This document shows positions 16,499-26,034 of a DNA stretch of 64,000 nt, one piece after another (within the stretch, counting starts at the first letter, position 1; every line of letters begins with the position of its first letter). Below the pieces are notes generated by a model that made no database searches, had not been told where the DNA came from, and saw only the letters and a program-made list of their open reading frames with translations. The translations under genes and the position numbers were made by a program. The stretch comes from Lentisphaera araneosa HTCC2155. Lineage in GTDB: Bacteria; Verrucomicrobiota; Lentisphaeria; Lentisphaerales; Lentisphaeraceae. The DNA is taken from assembly GCF_000170755.1 (NCBI RefSeq), contig NZ_ABCK01000016.1, positions 60,767 through 124,766 of the forward strand, written 5' to 3'.

Positions 16499-17065
16499 AT
16501 GAATGATACTAAATATCAAGAAATTTTCCTAACGCGAGCTCATTTGAATGAGCTTGTTTCGAGTCCTTTGCCTGCAGGGTTTTATTTTCGGAATTATGAA
16601 TTTCAAGATGAAGAAAATTGGTTTAGAATCTACAAAGCTTCCGATAATTATAATAAAGTTTATTCGACGACTTTTAAAGAGTACTTTGGAGCCAAGGCTC
16701 AAAAATTAGAGAAGCGTCAAATTTATATTTGTAATTCCGACGGACTTGCAGTTGCCACTGCCACGGCTTGGTATGATAAAAACTTTTTAGGTCAAAGTTG
16801 GGGTCGCGTTCATTGGGTGGCAGTTCATCCCGATTATCAAGGGCAAGGCTTAGCCAATTGCCTCTTAAGCGAAGTTCTCAAACGCTTAAAGGAATGTGGG
16901 CATGAGAAGGCCTATTTAAGAACCTATACGATGCGTCTGAAGGCCGTTAGGCTCTATTTAAACTTTGGTTTTATGCCTTTGATCCGTAGTTCTGCAGATG
17001 AAGAGATATGGAAATCTCTAGCAAAAAAAGTTGACCATGAAAACTTGGCGACTTGGAGAGATTAA
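16499..17065 (+). CDS. GNAT-family N-acetyltransferase
   Basis: A 188-residue protein whose central region carries VHWVAVHPDYQGQGLANCLL (about 102-121), the beta4/alpha3 acetyl-CoA motif with the Q-x-x-G-x-A/G signature. The substrate is unknown. The N-terminal 60 residues are divergent. The ATG at 16499 lies directly on the T-run of the preceding terminator with no ribosome-binding site. Either translation is leaderless or the start lies further in, for example the in-frame TTG at codon 16. It is followed by the HIT gene. Confidence 0.75.
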   Translation: MNDTKYQEIFLTRAHLNELVSSPLPAGFYFRNYEFQDEENWFRIYKASDNYNKVYSTTFKEYFGAKAQKLEKRQIYICNSDGLAVATATAWYDKNFLGQSWGRVHWVAVHPDYQGQGLANCLLSEVLKRLKECGHEKAYLRTYTMRLKAVRLYLNFGFMPLIRSSADEEIWKSLAKKVDHENLATWRD

Positions 17066-17114
17066 TAAATCGTCTAAATTATAAGACTGATTAAGTTTAA
17101 TACGGAGTTTTTAC

Positions 17115-17450
17115 ATGAGTACAATTTTTTCCAAAATTATTGCAAAGGAAATTCCAGCGGACATAGTTTATGAAGATGAACTTTGCCTAGCTTTTAAAGA
17201 TATTAACCCAACAGCTCCCATGCACATTTTATTAATTCCTAAAAAAGAATTACTCAACTTATCTGATGCGGAAGAAAATGATCAGGCTTTATTAGGGCAC
17301 ATGATGATCAAAACGAAAGAGATTGCCCATTCTCAGGGCTTTGAAGATTACCGAGTCGTGACTAATAATGGCGCAGGAGCCCAGCAGAGTGTATTTCACT
17401 TACATTTTCACATTATCGGTGGCAGAAGTCTTAATTGGCCTCCGGGATAA
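17115..17450 (+). CDS. HIT-family (HinT-like) nucleotide hydrolase
   Basis: A 111-residue histidine-triad protein with the H95-L-H97-F-H99 active site followed by IIGG. FSKIIAKEIPADIVYEDE and AFKDINPTAPMHILLIPKKE are textbook HinT sequences. These proteins hydrolyse purine nucleoside phosphoramidates and aminoacyl-adenylates. A GGAG ribosome-binding site precedes the ATG. The stop overlaps the next start as TAATG, so it is probably coupled to the GGQ protein and xseAB. Confidence 0.92.
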   Translation: MSTIFSKIIAKEIPADIVYEDELCLAFKDINPTAPMHILLIPKKELLNLSDAEENDQALLGHMMIKTKEIAHSQGFEDYRVVTNNGAGAQQSVFHLHFHIIGGRSLNWPPG

Positions 17451-17923
17451 TGAAACGTCAAGACCTTTTACTCTTGGATGATGAAGACTTGTTGAAACAA
17501 TGCACACAGGACTTTTTTAAGGCGTCGGGTCCTGGAGGGCAGAAAAAGAATAAAACCTCATCTGCAGTGCGTTTAATCCATAAAGAAACGGATATACAAG
17601 CATCGGCATCAGAAGACCGTCAGCAATCCGTCAATAAGAAACGAGCCTTGCGTCGTCTTAGACTAGAGCTCGCTTTGCAAATGCGTGAAGAATATGAAGC
17701 TTGGAGTGGGGATTGGAATATGAATGAGAAAAATAAACTCTATCCAGTTTTGATAGCCACCTTAATGGATGGTTTGGATGAGTGTTCGTATCAAGTTTCT
17801 GATTTATCGAAAAATCTACCCTTGAGTACATCTGCACTTATTAAAGTTCTACATAAATCACAAACTGTTTGGCGCTTTGTTAACGAACAAAGACAAAAAA
17901 GAAATATGAAGGCGCTTAGATAA
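17450..17923 (+). CDS. Peptide chain release factor-like protein (GGQ domain)
   Basis: The ATG at 17450 overlaps the HIT stop; a TTG 15 bp earlier is less likely. The 157-residue product has the class I release-factor catalytic domain alone, with GPGGQKKNKTSSAVRL placing GGQ at 29-31 and the KKRALRRL basic helix after it. It lacks the codon-recognition domain of RF1/RF2, like ArfB/YaeJ or the RF-H-like solitary GGQ proteins that hydrolyse peptidyl-tRNA in ribosome rescue. The C-terminal ~80 residues do not resemble the ArfB tail, so the exact role is open. Confidence 0.8.
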   Translation: MKRQDLLLLDDEDLLKQCTQDFFKASGPGGQKKNKTSSAVRLIHKETDIQASASEDRQQSVNKKRALRRLRLELALQMREEYEAWSGDWNMNEKNKLYPVLIATLMDGLDECSYQVSDLSKNLPLSTSALIKVLHKSQTVWRFVNEQRQKRNMKALR

Positions 17924-17925
17924 AG

Positions 17926-19257
17926 ATGAGTCAAAATCAGAACATGTGGTCTGTGAGTCAGGTAGCGATGGCTGTTCGTCAAGTACTTGAGCAGGGAGTG
18001 AAACCTTTTTGGGTTAAAGGAGAAGTTTCTAACCTGACAATTCATAGTTCTGGGCATGTCTATTTTTCGATTAAAGACGCTAAATCCCAAGTCTCATGTA
18101 CCTACTTTAATGGTGCACAGCAGGCGCGTTCATTTTCTATGCAGGATGGTATGGAAGTTGAGGTTTTTGGAAGTTTAACGTATTTTGCTCCTTCGGGGAG
18201 AACGCAAATTATTGTGAGAGAATTGCGTCCTGGCGGAGTGGGGAAACTTCAGCTCGAATTTGAGCAGTTAAAAAAGAAGTTGAGTGATTTGGGTTTATTC
18301 TCTCAAGAGAAAAAGCAGAGTTTGCCCGTTTTTCCAGAAAAGATTGCTGTTATAAGTTCGGCAGATGGAGCAGCACTTCACGACTTTTTACAGGTACTCA
18401 ACAGGCGTTTTCCAGGAAAAGAAGTACGCTTGTTTCCGGTTCCAGTTCAAGGAGAAGGCGCGCATAAAAAAATCGCAGGAGCGATTCATCGTTGCAATTT
18501 GATGGAAGCGGCTGATGTGATAGTGATGACGCGTGGTGGAGGTAGCATTGAAGATTTATGGGAGTTTAATCAGGAGCACTTAGCTTATGCAATAGCCGAG
18601 TCGCACATCCCCATTATTTCTGCTATTGGCCACGAAGTGGACTTTACAATTTCTGATTTTGTTGCGGATTTGCGAGCTCCGACCCCTTCAGCTGCAGCCG
18701 AGTTAGTGGTCAAGAGTCGAGCCGAATTCATTCAAGAGCTCAATAATCAAATGCGATCTTTGGATAAGAATTTACAACTTAAGTTGTATTCATTAGCACA
18801 GAAATTCCGTGAATGTAAGCATCGTTTGATGATGAATAATCCAGAGAAAAAACTAGAAGTTCAGTATCAGAATTTAGACTTTGTAAAATTAAAATTAGAG
18901 CAAGCCTTACAGAAGCGCTTACAGTACATGTCGCAAAGACTCATGGAGCTTGAGGGGCGTTTGAAAAACCGTACACCTGATATATTGCGTCAGAAAGAAG
19001 AGTTACAGCACTTAAAAACTCGACTGATGACTTCCTTCGAAAATTTTGTTCGGAATAAGGGGAGTCAGTTAGAAGCTATACATAAAAATTTAAAATTGCT
19101 AAACCCGCAAAGTACGCTGGATCGAGGTTACAGTATTGTGCGGAGCAAGGGAGAAATCTTGCATTCTAATGAGGATGTGGAAAAATCTGATTTGCTCGAA
19201 ATTCGTTTAGCAAAAGGTTCATTAGTCGCAAAAGTTGAAAAGAAGGTAAAAGAATGA
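17926..19257 (+). CDS. xseA: Exodeoxyribonuclease VII large subunit
   Basis: A 443-residue XseA. The N-terminal OB-fold (about 8-100) includes FWVKGEVSNLTIHSSGHVYF. The catalytic region holds IAVISSADGAALHDFLQ, VIVMTRGGGSIEDLWEFN and SAIGHEVDFTISDFVADLRA, the known active-site blocks. A coiled-coil C-terminus follows, with STLDRGYSIV near the end. With XseB it degrades single-stranded DNA to oligonucleotides in mismatch repair and recombination. It starts 2 bp after the release-factor-like gene. Confidence 0.96.
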   Translation: MSQNQNMWSVSQVAMAVRQVLEQGVKPFWVKGEVSNLTIHSSGHVYFSIKDAKSQVSCTYFNGAQQARSFSMQDGMEVEVFGSLTYFAPSGRTQIIVRELRPGGVGKLQLEFEQLKKKLSDLGLFSQEKKQSLPVFPEKIAVISSADGAALHDFLQVLNRRFPGKEVRLFPVPVQGEGAHKKIAGAIHRCNLMEAADVIVMTRGGGSIEDLWEFNQEHLAYAIAESHIPIISAIGHEVDFTISDFVADLRAPTPSAAAELVVKSRAEFIQELNNQMRSLDKNLQLKLYSLAQKFRECKHRLMMNNPEKKLEVQYQNLDFVKLKLEQALQKRLQYMSQRLMELEGRLKNRTPDILRQKEELQHLKTRLMTSFENFVRNKGSQLEAIHKNLKLLNPQSTLDRGYSIVRSKGEILHSNEDVEKSDLLEIRLAKGSLVAKVEKKVKE

Positions 19258-19472
19258 AAGAGAAAAAATTTGAAGAAGCCTTAGGAGAGCTAGAGAAAAT
19301 TGTTCAGGAAATGGAGCAAGGAGAACTTAGCTTAGAGGATAGCTTTAAGAAGTTTGAAAAGGGGAGTGATCTTGCAAAAGTTTGTTCAGCAAAATTAGCT
19401 GAAGTCGAGAAAAAAGTTAAGGTCCTTAAAGGCATTAGCGAAGAAGGACCTGAGTGGGAGAATTTAGATTAA
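19254..19472 (+). CDS. xseB: Exodeoxyribonuclease VII small subunit
   Basis: A 72-residue XseB: FEEALGELEKIVQEMEQGEL followed by SLEDSFKKFEKG is the family signature. It binds the XseA coiled coil in several copies. It overlaps xseA by 4 bp (ATGA) and converges with the esterase gene, whose stop overlaps its own. Confidence 0.95.
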   Translation: MKEKKFEEALGELEKIVQEMEQGELSLEDSFKKFEKGSDLAKVCSAKLAEVEKKVKVLKGISEEGPEWENLD

Positions 19473-20302
19473 TTTAAGAACTGCGCATGCCACTTTATGT
19501 GCTCGCCAATAAACGAAGATATGTAGTAATATGAGTGGTCGTAGCCTTGCCTATACTTGAGTTCTAGGTTTATTTTTTTGCTCTCGCAAGCTTGTTTCAA
19601 GGCGTCAGTTTTGAGTTGATTATCTAAAAAATTATCCGCAAGTCCTTGGTCAACGAAAAGATGATTGACTTGATGGCCTTGTTTAATGAGTTCGACACTA
19701 TCCCACGCAGACCATAATTCTATATCCTCACCAAGGTAAGTGCTGAATGCTTTTTGACCCCAGGGACAATTGACAGGGTTTACAATTGGTGAAAATGCCG
19801 ATGTGGATTGGTACATTCCAGGGTTTTTTAAAGAGCAGATGAGGGCGCCATGACCACCCATGCTATGACCTGATATGGAAGCTTTGTCAGAGCAGTTGAA
19901 ATTGTCCTTAATAAGGGTGGGTAATTCTTTTGTGATATAATCGTACATTTTGAAGTGTTGATCCCACTCATTTGTCGTCGCGTTGACGTAGAAACCCGCT
20001 CCACAACCGATGTCCCATTCATCTTTAATGTCTTTTACTTGTGCCCCTCTAGGGCTTGTGTCAGGAGCGACGACAATCACACCGTGATCTGCCGCATATC
20101 TTTGAAATCCAGATTTAGTGGTGAAATTCTCAGCAGTGCAGGTTAAGCCCGAAAGCCAGTAAAGAACGGGGTATTTTTTGTTTTTCGATTGGGGTGGCAG
20201 GTAGACGGAAAATTCCATGTCGCAATTCAGGGTGTCGGAGTGATGCGAATAAAAAAATTGTTGCCCATTAAAAATAAGATTTTCAGACTTTTTTTCAATC
20301 AT
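19469..20302 (-). CDS. fghA: S-formylglutathione hydrolase
   Basis: A 277-residue alpha/beta-hydrolase of the esterase D family. The nucleophile elbow is SGHSMGGHGAL; PVLYWLSGLTCTAENF and VVAPDTSPRG are the family's oxyanion and cap segments, and GYDHSYYYISSF carries the catalytic histidine. It hydrolyses S-formylglutathione to formate and glutathione. It is divergent from the glutathione-dependent formaldehyde dehydrogenase, with only 81 bp between the starts, so the two genes form a complete detoxification module. Confidence 0.94.
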   Translation of the reverse strand: MIEKKSENLIFNGQQFFYSHHSDTLNCDMEFSVYLPPQSKNKKYPVLYWLSGLTCTAENFTTKSGFQRYAADHGVIVVAPDTSPRGAQVKDIKDEWDIGCGAGFYVNATTNEWDQHFKMYDYITKELPTLIKDNFNCSDKASISGHSMGGHGALICSLKNPGMYQSTSAFSPIVNPVNCPWGQKAFSTYLGEDIELWSAWDSVELIKQGHQVNHLFVDQGLADNFLDNQLKTDALKQACESKKINLELKYRQGYDHSYYYISSFIGEHIKWHAQFLN

Positions 20303-20380
20303 TGAATTTACCTATTGATTTTTGTAGTTTATCAGTAAAATTAACATTACAAAAATTTAAATAAATAGCTAAAGGAATAA

Positions 20381-21493
<1,113 letters not shown>

Positions 21494-21514
21494 GAAAGTT
21501 TGTTTCTTTAAAAA

Positions 21515-21545
21515 AAGCGGCTTCCGTAAGGAGGGCGCTTTTTTA
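21515..21545 (+). terminator. Intrinsic terminator after frmA
   Basis: AAGCGGCTTCC and GGAGGGCGCTT form an 11-bp stem with one mismatch and one G-T pair around a GTAA loop, followed by a T-run. Confidence 0.8.
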
Positions 21546-21554
21546 TTGCATAAA

Positions 21555-22592
21555 TTACTTTTTCTTAGATTCGAGGTTGAGTAAGGTAATAATGTTTTGC
21601 TTGATGATGTCCCCCATATTATTGCACTTGATGAAATCTTTGTTCTTATGGAATTCGGAGAGTTCTTCGCGTAACTGGACAATATTTTCACGTGAGGCAA
21701 GTTTGTCTTTACTCATGCAGGCAACAAGACTTTTAACTTGTTGTTTAGAGTACAGAAAGCGACGATATATGATGTTTCTTTCCTCTCTCTGATACTGACG
21801 TACAGTTTCTGGATTAAGGCGATCCATGCAGAGTTGAACGATCTTTTGGTTTTCAGGGAAAAATTGAGGGAGATAAACTTGGACATTGCCTTCGTGGCAA
21901 AATTGGTCAAAATCTATAGGTCGTACTCGATACTGATCTTCCTCCACATCTGGTGTGACATTGACGACATAGTTATATGATCGCATGTCTCCAATGAGGG
22001 AAGTAAAGCAGCGTTCATTAAATTTAACAAACTCTTTACAGAGGCGAACAGGGTTGACTTTAGGGTGAGACATATTGTGTTCTATATAATGGTCGCCAGG
22101 AATACCGATAATATGTTCTTCAATTAGTGTGTTTTGATCCACCATATAATTGACGCGATTGGGGGAGAGTAAGCCTTCGAATTCGAGGCCATATATTCTC
22201 GAGGCATCGGCTTTTTTAACGTAAAAATGGTCACGGTTATCATTGAATTTATTTATGACGCGGATTCTGAATGGACGCGAGTTAGCAAAGGCGCAGTAAT
22301 CTATACGATCAACGCTAAGGTGTTCAATAATTGATTTGTCGCCACCAGCTAAAAGAGTTACGTATATTTGGAGAAGAGCTTTTTCTAAGATGACCTGTTC
22401 TTGATGGGGATACATGACAGTTTCCCAAAGGGTGGGCTCGTCATCGTGATCATAGACAGGGAAGGAATCTTGAAAACGCAATAAATCTTCATAGTCTAAA
22501 GGAAGAATAAAATGACGACTATGGGATTCTAGGTATTTAGAAAAATTATCGCTAATTTTAATGATGGGTTTTTTATTTTTTATTAAGGTCAT
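21555..22592 (-). CDS. Uncharacterised protein with kinase-like C-lobe motifs
   Basis: Up to 358 residues from the ATG at 22631. I prefer the ATG at 22592 (345 residues) because a TATTATAC promoter-like hexamer sits just before 22631. No signal or membrane segment. Between about residues 215 and 255 (counted from 22631) the sequence IGDMRSYNYVV is followed about 20 residues later by RPIDFDQFC. That resembles the D-x-x-x-x-N catalytic loop and the DFD metal motif of protein-kinase-like or aminoglycoside/HipA-type phosphotransferases. A preceding HFYVKKADAS could supply the lysine. No glycine-rich loop is evident. The assignment is tentative; it may be a pseudokinase. The C-terminal ~80 residues look helical. 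Confidence 0.55.
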   Translation of the reverse strand: MTLIKNKKPIIKISDNFSKYLESHSRHFILPLDYEDLLRFQDSFPVYDHDDEPTLWETVMYPHQEQVILEKALLQIYVTLLAGGDKSIIEHLSVDRIDYCAFANSRPFRIRVINKFNDNRDHFYVKKADASRIYGLEFEGLLSPNRVNYMVDQNTLIEEHIIGIPGDHYIEHNMSHPKVNPVRLCKEFVKFNERCFTSLIGDMRSYNYVVNVTPDVEEDQYRVRPIDFDQFCHEGNVQVYLPQFFPENQKIVQLCMDRLNPETVRQYQREERNIIYRRFLYSKQQVKSLVACMSKDKLASRENIVQLREELSEFHKNKDFIKCNNMGDIIKQNIITLLNLESKKK

Positions 22593-22680
22593 GATGAGTC
22601 TTTTTTGAGATAGATTTTTCCAATATATCATTAAGGTGTATAATACCCATCTATGATTAATTATTAAAAGTTATTTAAAT

Positions 22681-23106
22681 ATGTGGAAACAAAAAGAAAT
22701 TAATTTACCGACTAAATCCCGGGGCTTTCATTTGATTACAGATGACATAATAGGGGAGTTGGAAGATTTGCGGACCTGTAAAGTAGGTTTATTGCATATT
22801 TTTATTAAGCATAGTTCGGCATCTCTAACTATAAATGAAAATGCCGATCCAACCGTTCGCACGGACTTTGAGAGTCATTTTAATGAAATGGTACCTGAAA
22901 ATGCGCCTTATTATTTGCATACTTATGAAGGGTCAGATGATATGCCTGCACATCTGAAATCCTCTATTTTAGGTTCGAGTGTAAGTATACCCATAAAAAA
23001 TGGTCGTTTAGCGTTAGGTACCTGGCAGGGTATATACTTATGCGAACACCGTGACTATGCGTCAGGGCGTTCGCTGGTATTAACAATGAATGGAGACTTT
23101 AGTTAA
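22681..23106 (+). CDS. YjbQ/UPF0047 family protein
   Basis: A 141-residue protein with the family blocks GFHLITDDI, LLHIFIKHSSASLTINENADP, DDMPAHLKSSILGSSVSIPI and LALGTWQGIYLCEHRD. The conserved histidines and aspartates form a metal-like site. Some family members have weak thiamine-phosphate synthase activity, but the physiological role is unsettled. It is divergent from the kinase-like gene (about 50 to 90 bp, depending on that gene's start) and its 3' end overlaps that of the last exbD by 8 bp. Confidence 0.85.
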   Translation: MWKQKEINLPTKSRGFHLITDDIIGELEDLRTCKVGLLHIFIKHSSASLTINENADPTVRTDFESHFNEMVPENAPYYLHTYEGSDDMPAHLKSSILGSSVSIPIKNGRLALGTWQGIYLCEHRDYASGRSLVLTMNGDFS

Positions 23107-23527
23107 GGAAGGCAAGGGTCATTTTGTCTTCTAAGCCTTCCTTTGCTAAAAGATCGATTAAATCTACGAGTCGCTCAGTCTTTGCGCTACCATCTAGTTT
23201 TAAATTTACTTTGTTATTGTCGCCTTCGGTATTATTTGCGAAGTCCGCAATGAAATTTTTCATGTCTTGAGCATTTTCAAAAGTTCGTCCTAGCTCGGGG
23301 ATATGATACTTGTCTTTTAAAACGTGTATGTCAAAAGTGGAATGATCGATTTCTATAATAGGCGTAGTTAGTATTGATGGTGTATTTATAGCGACATGAG
23401 CTTCTTCAATCACTGGACTACTCGTAATGAGGAAATATGCGAGAAGTAAGAAAGTTACGTCTATCATTGCAGAGAGAGGGACTTCAGTGTCACCAATTAC
23501 GATTTTCAACTTTTTTTTCTTAGCCAT
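23099..23527 (-). CDS. ExbD/TolR-family protein, third copy
   Basis: A 142-residue ExbD-like protein. A basic N-terminus is followed by a single membrane helix, LSAMIDVTFLLLAYFLI, keeping the proton-relay aspartate. The rest is a periplasmic domain ending TERLVDLIDLLAKEGLEDKM. It is clearly a duplicate of the upstream exbD at 23621: the helix and the last 30 residues align almost position for position. An intrinsic terminator separates it from that gene, so it depends on read-through or on a promoter of its own. It would pair with the single ExbB of the cluster. Confidence 0.85.
   Translation of the reverse strand: MAKKKKLKIVIGDTEVPLSAMIDVTFLLLAYFLITSSPVIEEAHVAINTPSILTTPIIEIDHSTFDIHVLKDKYHIPELGRTFENAQDMKNFIADFANNTEGDNNKVNLKLDGSAKTERLVDLIDLLAKEGLEDKMTLAFLN
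23237..23249. repeat. TGCGNNNTCCGCA dispersed motif
   Basis: TGCGAAGTCCGCA within TTTGCGAAGTCCGCAA in the third exbD gene; encodes A-D-F-A. Confidence 0.75.
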
Positions 23528-23552
23528 TGTTTATCACCTTTGTTTGAGAAAT

Positions 23553-23585
23553 AAAAAAACGATAGAAAGGAACTTTCTATCGTTT
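23553..23585 (-). terminator. Intrinsic terminator between the second and third exbD
   Basis: AACGATAGAAAG and CTTTCTATCGTT pair perfectly around a GAA loop; on the minus strand seven T follow. It would end the pilT-exbD transcript before the third exbD. Confidence 0.85.
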
Positions 23586-23620
23586 AATAAAGGGGCTTAG
23601 TTTATGTAAATCAAGTGTAG

Positions 23621-24043
23621 TTATTGAAGGAAGGCAATATTGATTTTTTTCTCAAGTCCTTCTTTGGCAAGGATATCTAATAAGTCAACTAAACGCTTAG
23701 TTTTTGCTCTGCCTTGAAGCTTTAAATCAATAGTGATCTCAGCGCCCGCAGTCTCACGTGCAAAGGCGGCTAAATAAGCACCTAATGCGTCAATTTCTTT
23801 AAATGCGCGACCTTGTACGACATAATCATTTTCGAAGACTTTAATGTCAAAAATAGTTGGTTTAACCTCGGGTGGAGGACCTGGGTTAGGGGCAACCATA
23901 TTCATTGCAATATAAGCTTCTTCAATGACTTCAGTTTGAGTCATAATGAAATATGTCAAGAGAAGGAAGGTGACGTCAATCATTGCTGAGAGTGGTACTT
24001 CAGCTTCTTCTTCAATTCTTTTTTTCTTGCGTTTTTTAGCCAT
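23621..24043 (-). CDS. ExbD/TolR-family protein, second copy
   Basis: A 140-residue protein with a very basic cytosolic start (KKRKKKRIEEE), the helix LSAMIDVTFLLLTYFIM with its proton-channel aspartate, and a periplasmic domain ending KRLVDLLDILAKEGLEKK. It starts 1 bp after the first exbD. ExbD dimers sit inside an ExbB pentamer and transmit proton motive force to an outer partner. It is followed by an intrinsic terminator. Confidence 0.88.
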   Translation of the reverse strand: MAKKRKKKRIEEEAEVPLSAMIDVTFLLLTYFIMTQTEVIEEAYIAMNMVAPNPGPPPEVKPTIFDIKVFENDYVVQGRAFKEIDALGAYLAAFARETAGAEITIDLKLQGRAKTKRLVDLLDILAKEGLEKKINIAFLQ

Positions 24044-24044
24044 C

Positions 24045-24461
24045 TTATTCCTCTAACTTCGCGGAGATATTGATTTTAGCTACGCCACATTCACCTACAG
24101 CACTCATAACTTCTTCGATAACTTTGAGCTCAACTTCCTTGTCAGGACGTATGATGACAGTTACTTCGTCGCCATAGTTCGCTACGTGTTGAGTGAGTTC
24201 TCTCTTAAGACCAGCAATGTCACCAGTGCTACCAGGTCCTGTAGAAACTACACCTTCTTTAAGGACACTAATTGGGAATTGTCCATTGGCTCTATTTTTG
24301 ATTTTCTCCATATCATAAGCGATGGCAAGTTGCACGTTTTGGTCGAAGCCTTCCTGATCCATTTGGGCTGTCGCTACAAAAAACATAATCAGTAGGAAAA
24401 CCACATCGATCAAGGAGGAAATCGGTGCTCCTTCTGCTTTGACGTCTTTACTATTGGCCAT
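24045..24461 (-). CDS. ExbD/TolR-family protein, first copy
   Basis: A 138-residue ExbD-like protein more divergent than the two copies that follow. Its membrane helix is ISSLIDVVFLLIMFFV, and the periplasmic part contains EVTVIIRPDKEVELKVIEEV, the usual ExbD strand-helix pattern. It starts 12 bp downstream of the ExbB gene, the standard exbB-exbD order. Confidence 0.88.
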   Translation of the reverse strand: MANSKDVKAEGAPISSLIDVVFLLIMFFVATAQMDQEGFDQNVQLAIAYDMEKIKNRANGQFPISVLKEGVVSTGPGSTGDIAGLKRELTQHVANYGDEVTVIIRPDKEVELKVIEEVMSAVGECGVAKINISAKLEE

Positions 24462-24473
24462 TATAGAACATTA

Positions 24474-25247
24474 TTACTCGTATTCTTCGTCTTCGTATTC
24501 TTCGTCATCTACTTCAGCATCTTTCAGCTTTTTAATGAGGTCAAGAACGGTAGACTGAGTTTCGATAGTGATTTTGATTGCGGCGTTACGAGCAAGTGTG
24601 TAGCCGAGTAAGGCTGGGATTGAAATCAAGAGACCAGCAACAGTTGTCCATAGTGCGATTGAAATTTGGTTTGCAAGGAAAGTTGCTTTAGCAGCACCAG
24701 TTTTATTTGCAAGACCCGCAAAAGCGCCAACCATACCAGATACTGTACCTAGTAGACCTAACATTGGACCCATTTGACCAAATACGTTTAAATAGTTGAT
24801 ACGTTGAAGGATTTTTTCGTTTTCTAAATCTGCAGCAGATGAAACTGAATCTTGGATAACATCGTAACCCTCTGCGATATTTGCAAAAGCAGCAAGGAGA
24901 ATGTTTGCAAGGGGGCTAGGAGTTTCTTCACAAGCGGCAATAGCGGATTCTAGGTCACCGTCGTTAAGTGAGTCTTCTACAGCATCTTGAAGATGTGCAG
25001 GAAGAATTTTTTCGCGATTTAAGATAAGGACAGAGTCGATGATAAAGGCGAGCATACCGAGTGAACAGAGTAAGATAAGTACCCAAATGAAGATACCTAC
25101 GGCACCGCCACCAAAAATAATTTCTTTAAAACCTGCTGTTGTATTTTGAGCAGCTGCTTCGCCACCAGCTTCTGCGGCTTCTTGTGCAAAAGCGCTCATC
25201 GAAAGGGCTAGTGATGCGAGAGTGTACTTTAGTGTGTTGTTTAACAT
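24474..25247 (-). CDS. MotA/TolQ/ExbB proton channel family protein
   Basis: A 257-residue protein with an N-terminal extension that looks like a signal peptide plus Ala-rich linker (to about 35). The first membrane helix lies near 50-75, then a large cytosolic loop. The conserved channel block is GPMLGLLGTVSGMVGAFAGL, followed by a final helix near 200-225. The tail is very acidic (DDEEYEDEEYE). It forms the pentameric stator-like channel that the ExbD proteins occupy. Only one such gene serves three exbD genes here. Confidence 0.92.
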   Translation of the reverse strand: MLNNTLKYTLASLALSMSAFAQEAAEAGGEAAAQNTTAGFKEIIFGGGAVGIFIWVLILLCSLGMLAFIIDSVLILNREKILPAHLQDAVEDSLNDGDLESAIAACEETPSPLANILLAAFANIAEGYDVIQDSVSSAADLENEKILQRINYLNVFGQMGPMLGLLGTVSGMVGAFAGLANKTGAAKATFLANQISIALWTTVAGLLISIPALLGYTLARNAAIKITIETQSTVLDLIKKLKDAEVDDEEYEDEEYE

Positions 25248-25293
25248 TTATTGGCTCCTGTTGTGTATCTTAATAAATTAATCGTTTAGTATA

Positions 25294-26022
25294 TTAAAGT
25301 TTGTTGAGTTCTGCTAGGCGGGGATCGTTAAATTCTGTATAAATTTCCTTAACTTTCTCCAAAGCACGCTTTCTTTCGAAATCTTTTGGCGATTCTAGTA
25401 AAATTACTTTGAAGTAGCTTGCGAGTGCTTGGTTAGCGTCACCCTTGGCTCTGTAGTAGTTTCCTTTTGCCATGAAATAGTATTTTTGGCCGTTAGAGTC
25501 GAATTGTTTTTCCGATATTTTTTTGATGTAATCTTCAGCTGCAGCAAGTTTTTTATCATGGACTTCAATATCAATAAGTGCGGCCATGATGATTGTATCA
25601 TCAAGTAACTTATTACTCGTATTAACAGCAGAGAAGCGTGCGCGTCTTAACATTTTACGTGCATCTTCAACTTTACCTTTTGCAAGTAAGGCTCGGCTGT
25701 AATATAAATGACCTATTTGGCCCCAACCGAAGAGACTTACTTCTTTTAGGTTTTTCTCTGTTTTAAGTACAGCGTCATATTTACCTGCATTAGTATACTT
25801 AATCAAAGAAGAGATATACTTAGGCTGAGGGCAGTCAATGTATTTGATGTCGTTTTTATCTAGTGTACGAGTAGCGCCACCAGATATAGTGATGGTGATT
25901 CGTCCTGTTTTTTCACCAATTTCTTGGCCCTCAATAAGTTTTCCATCCTTAAGACCGATGGTGACTTGTGACCACGAGGTGAAGCCAACAAGTGTGAGGA
26001 GTGTGAATATGATTTTTTTCAT
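25294..26022 (-). CDS. Exported TPR-like protein with N-terminal beta domain
   Basis: A 242-residue protein with a signal peptide (to about residue 18). A small beta module follows (VTIGLKDGKLIEGQEI ... TRTLDKNDIKYIDCP), then helical repeats resembling TPRs (about 75-235), ending in EIYTEFNDPRLAEL. The beta module matches one in the protease at 39366, which has ITLKNGSVITSKIL ... LIKLDKNDI. It is likely a periplasmic adaptor. It lies 12 bp after the large TPR gene in the same operon as ExbB/ExbD. Confidence 0.7.
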   Translation of the reverse strand: MKKIIFTLLTLVGFTSWSQVTIGLKDGKLIEGQEIGEKTGRITITISGGATRTLDKNDIKYIDCPQPKYISSLIKYTNAGKYDAVLKTEKNLKEVSLFGWGQIGHLYYSRALLAKGKVEDARKMLRRARFSAVNTSNKLLDDTIIMAALIDIEVHDKKLAAAEDYIKKISEKQFDSNGQKYYFMAKGNYYRAKGDANQALASYFKVILLESPKDFERKRALEKVKEIYTEFNDPRLAELNKL

Positions 26023-26034
26023 TGGTTGAAATCC

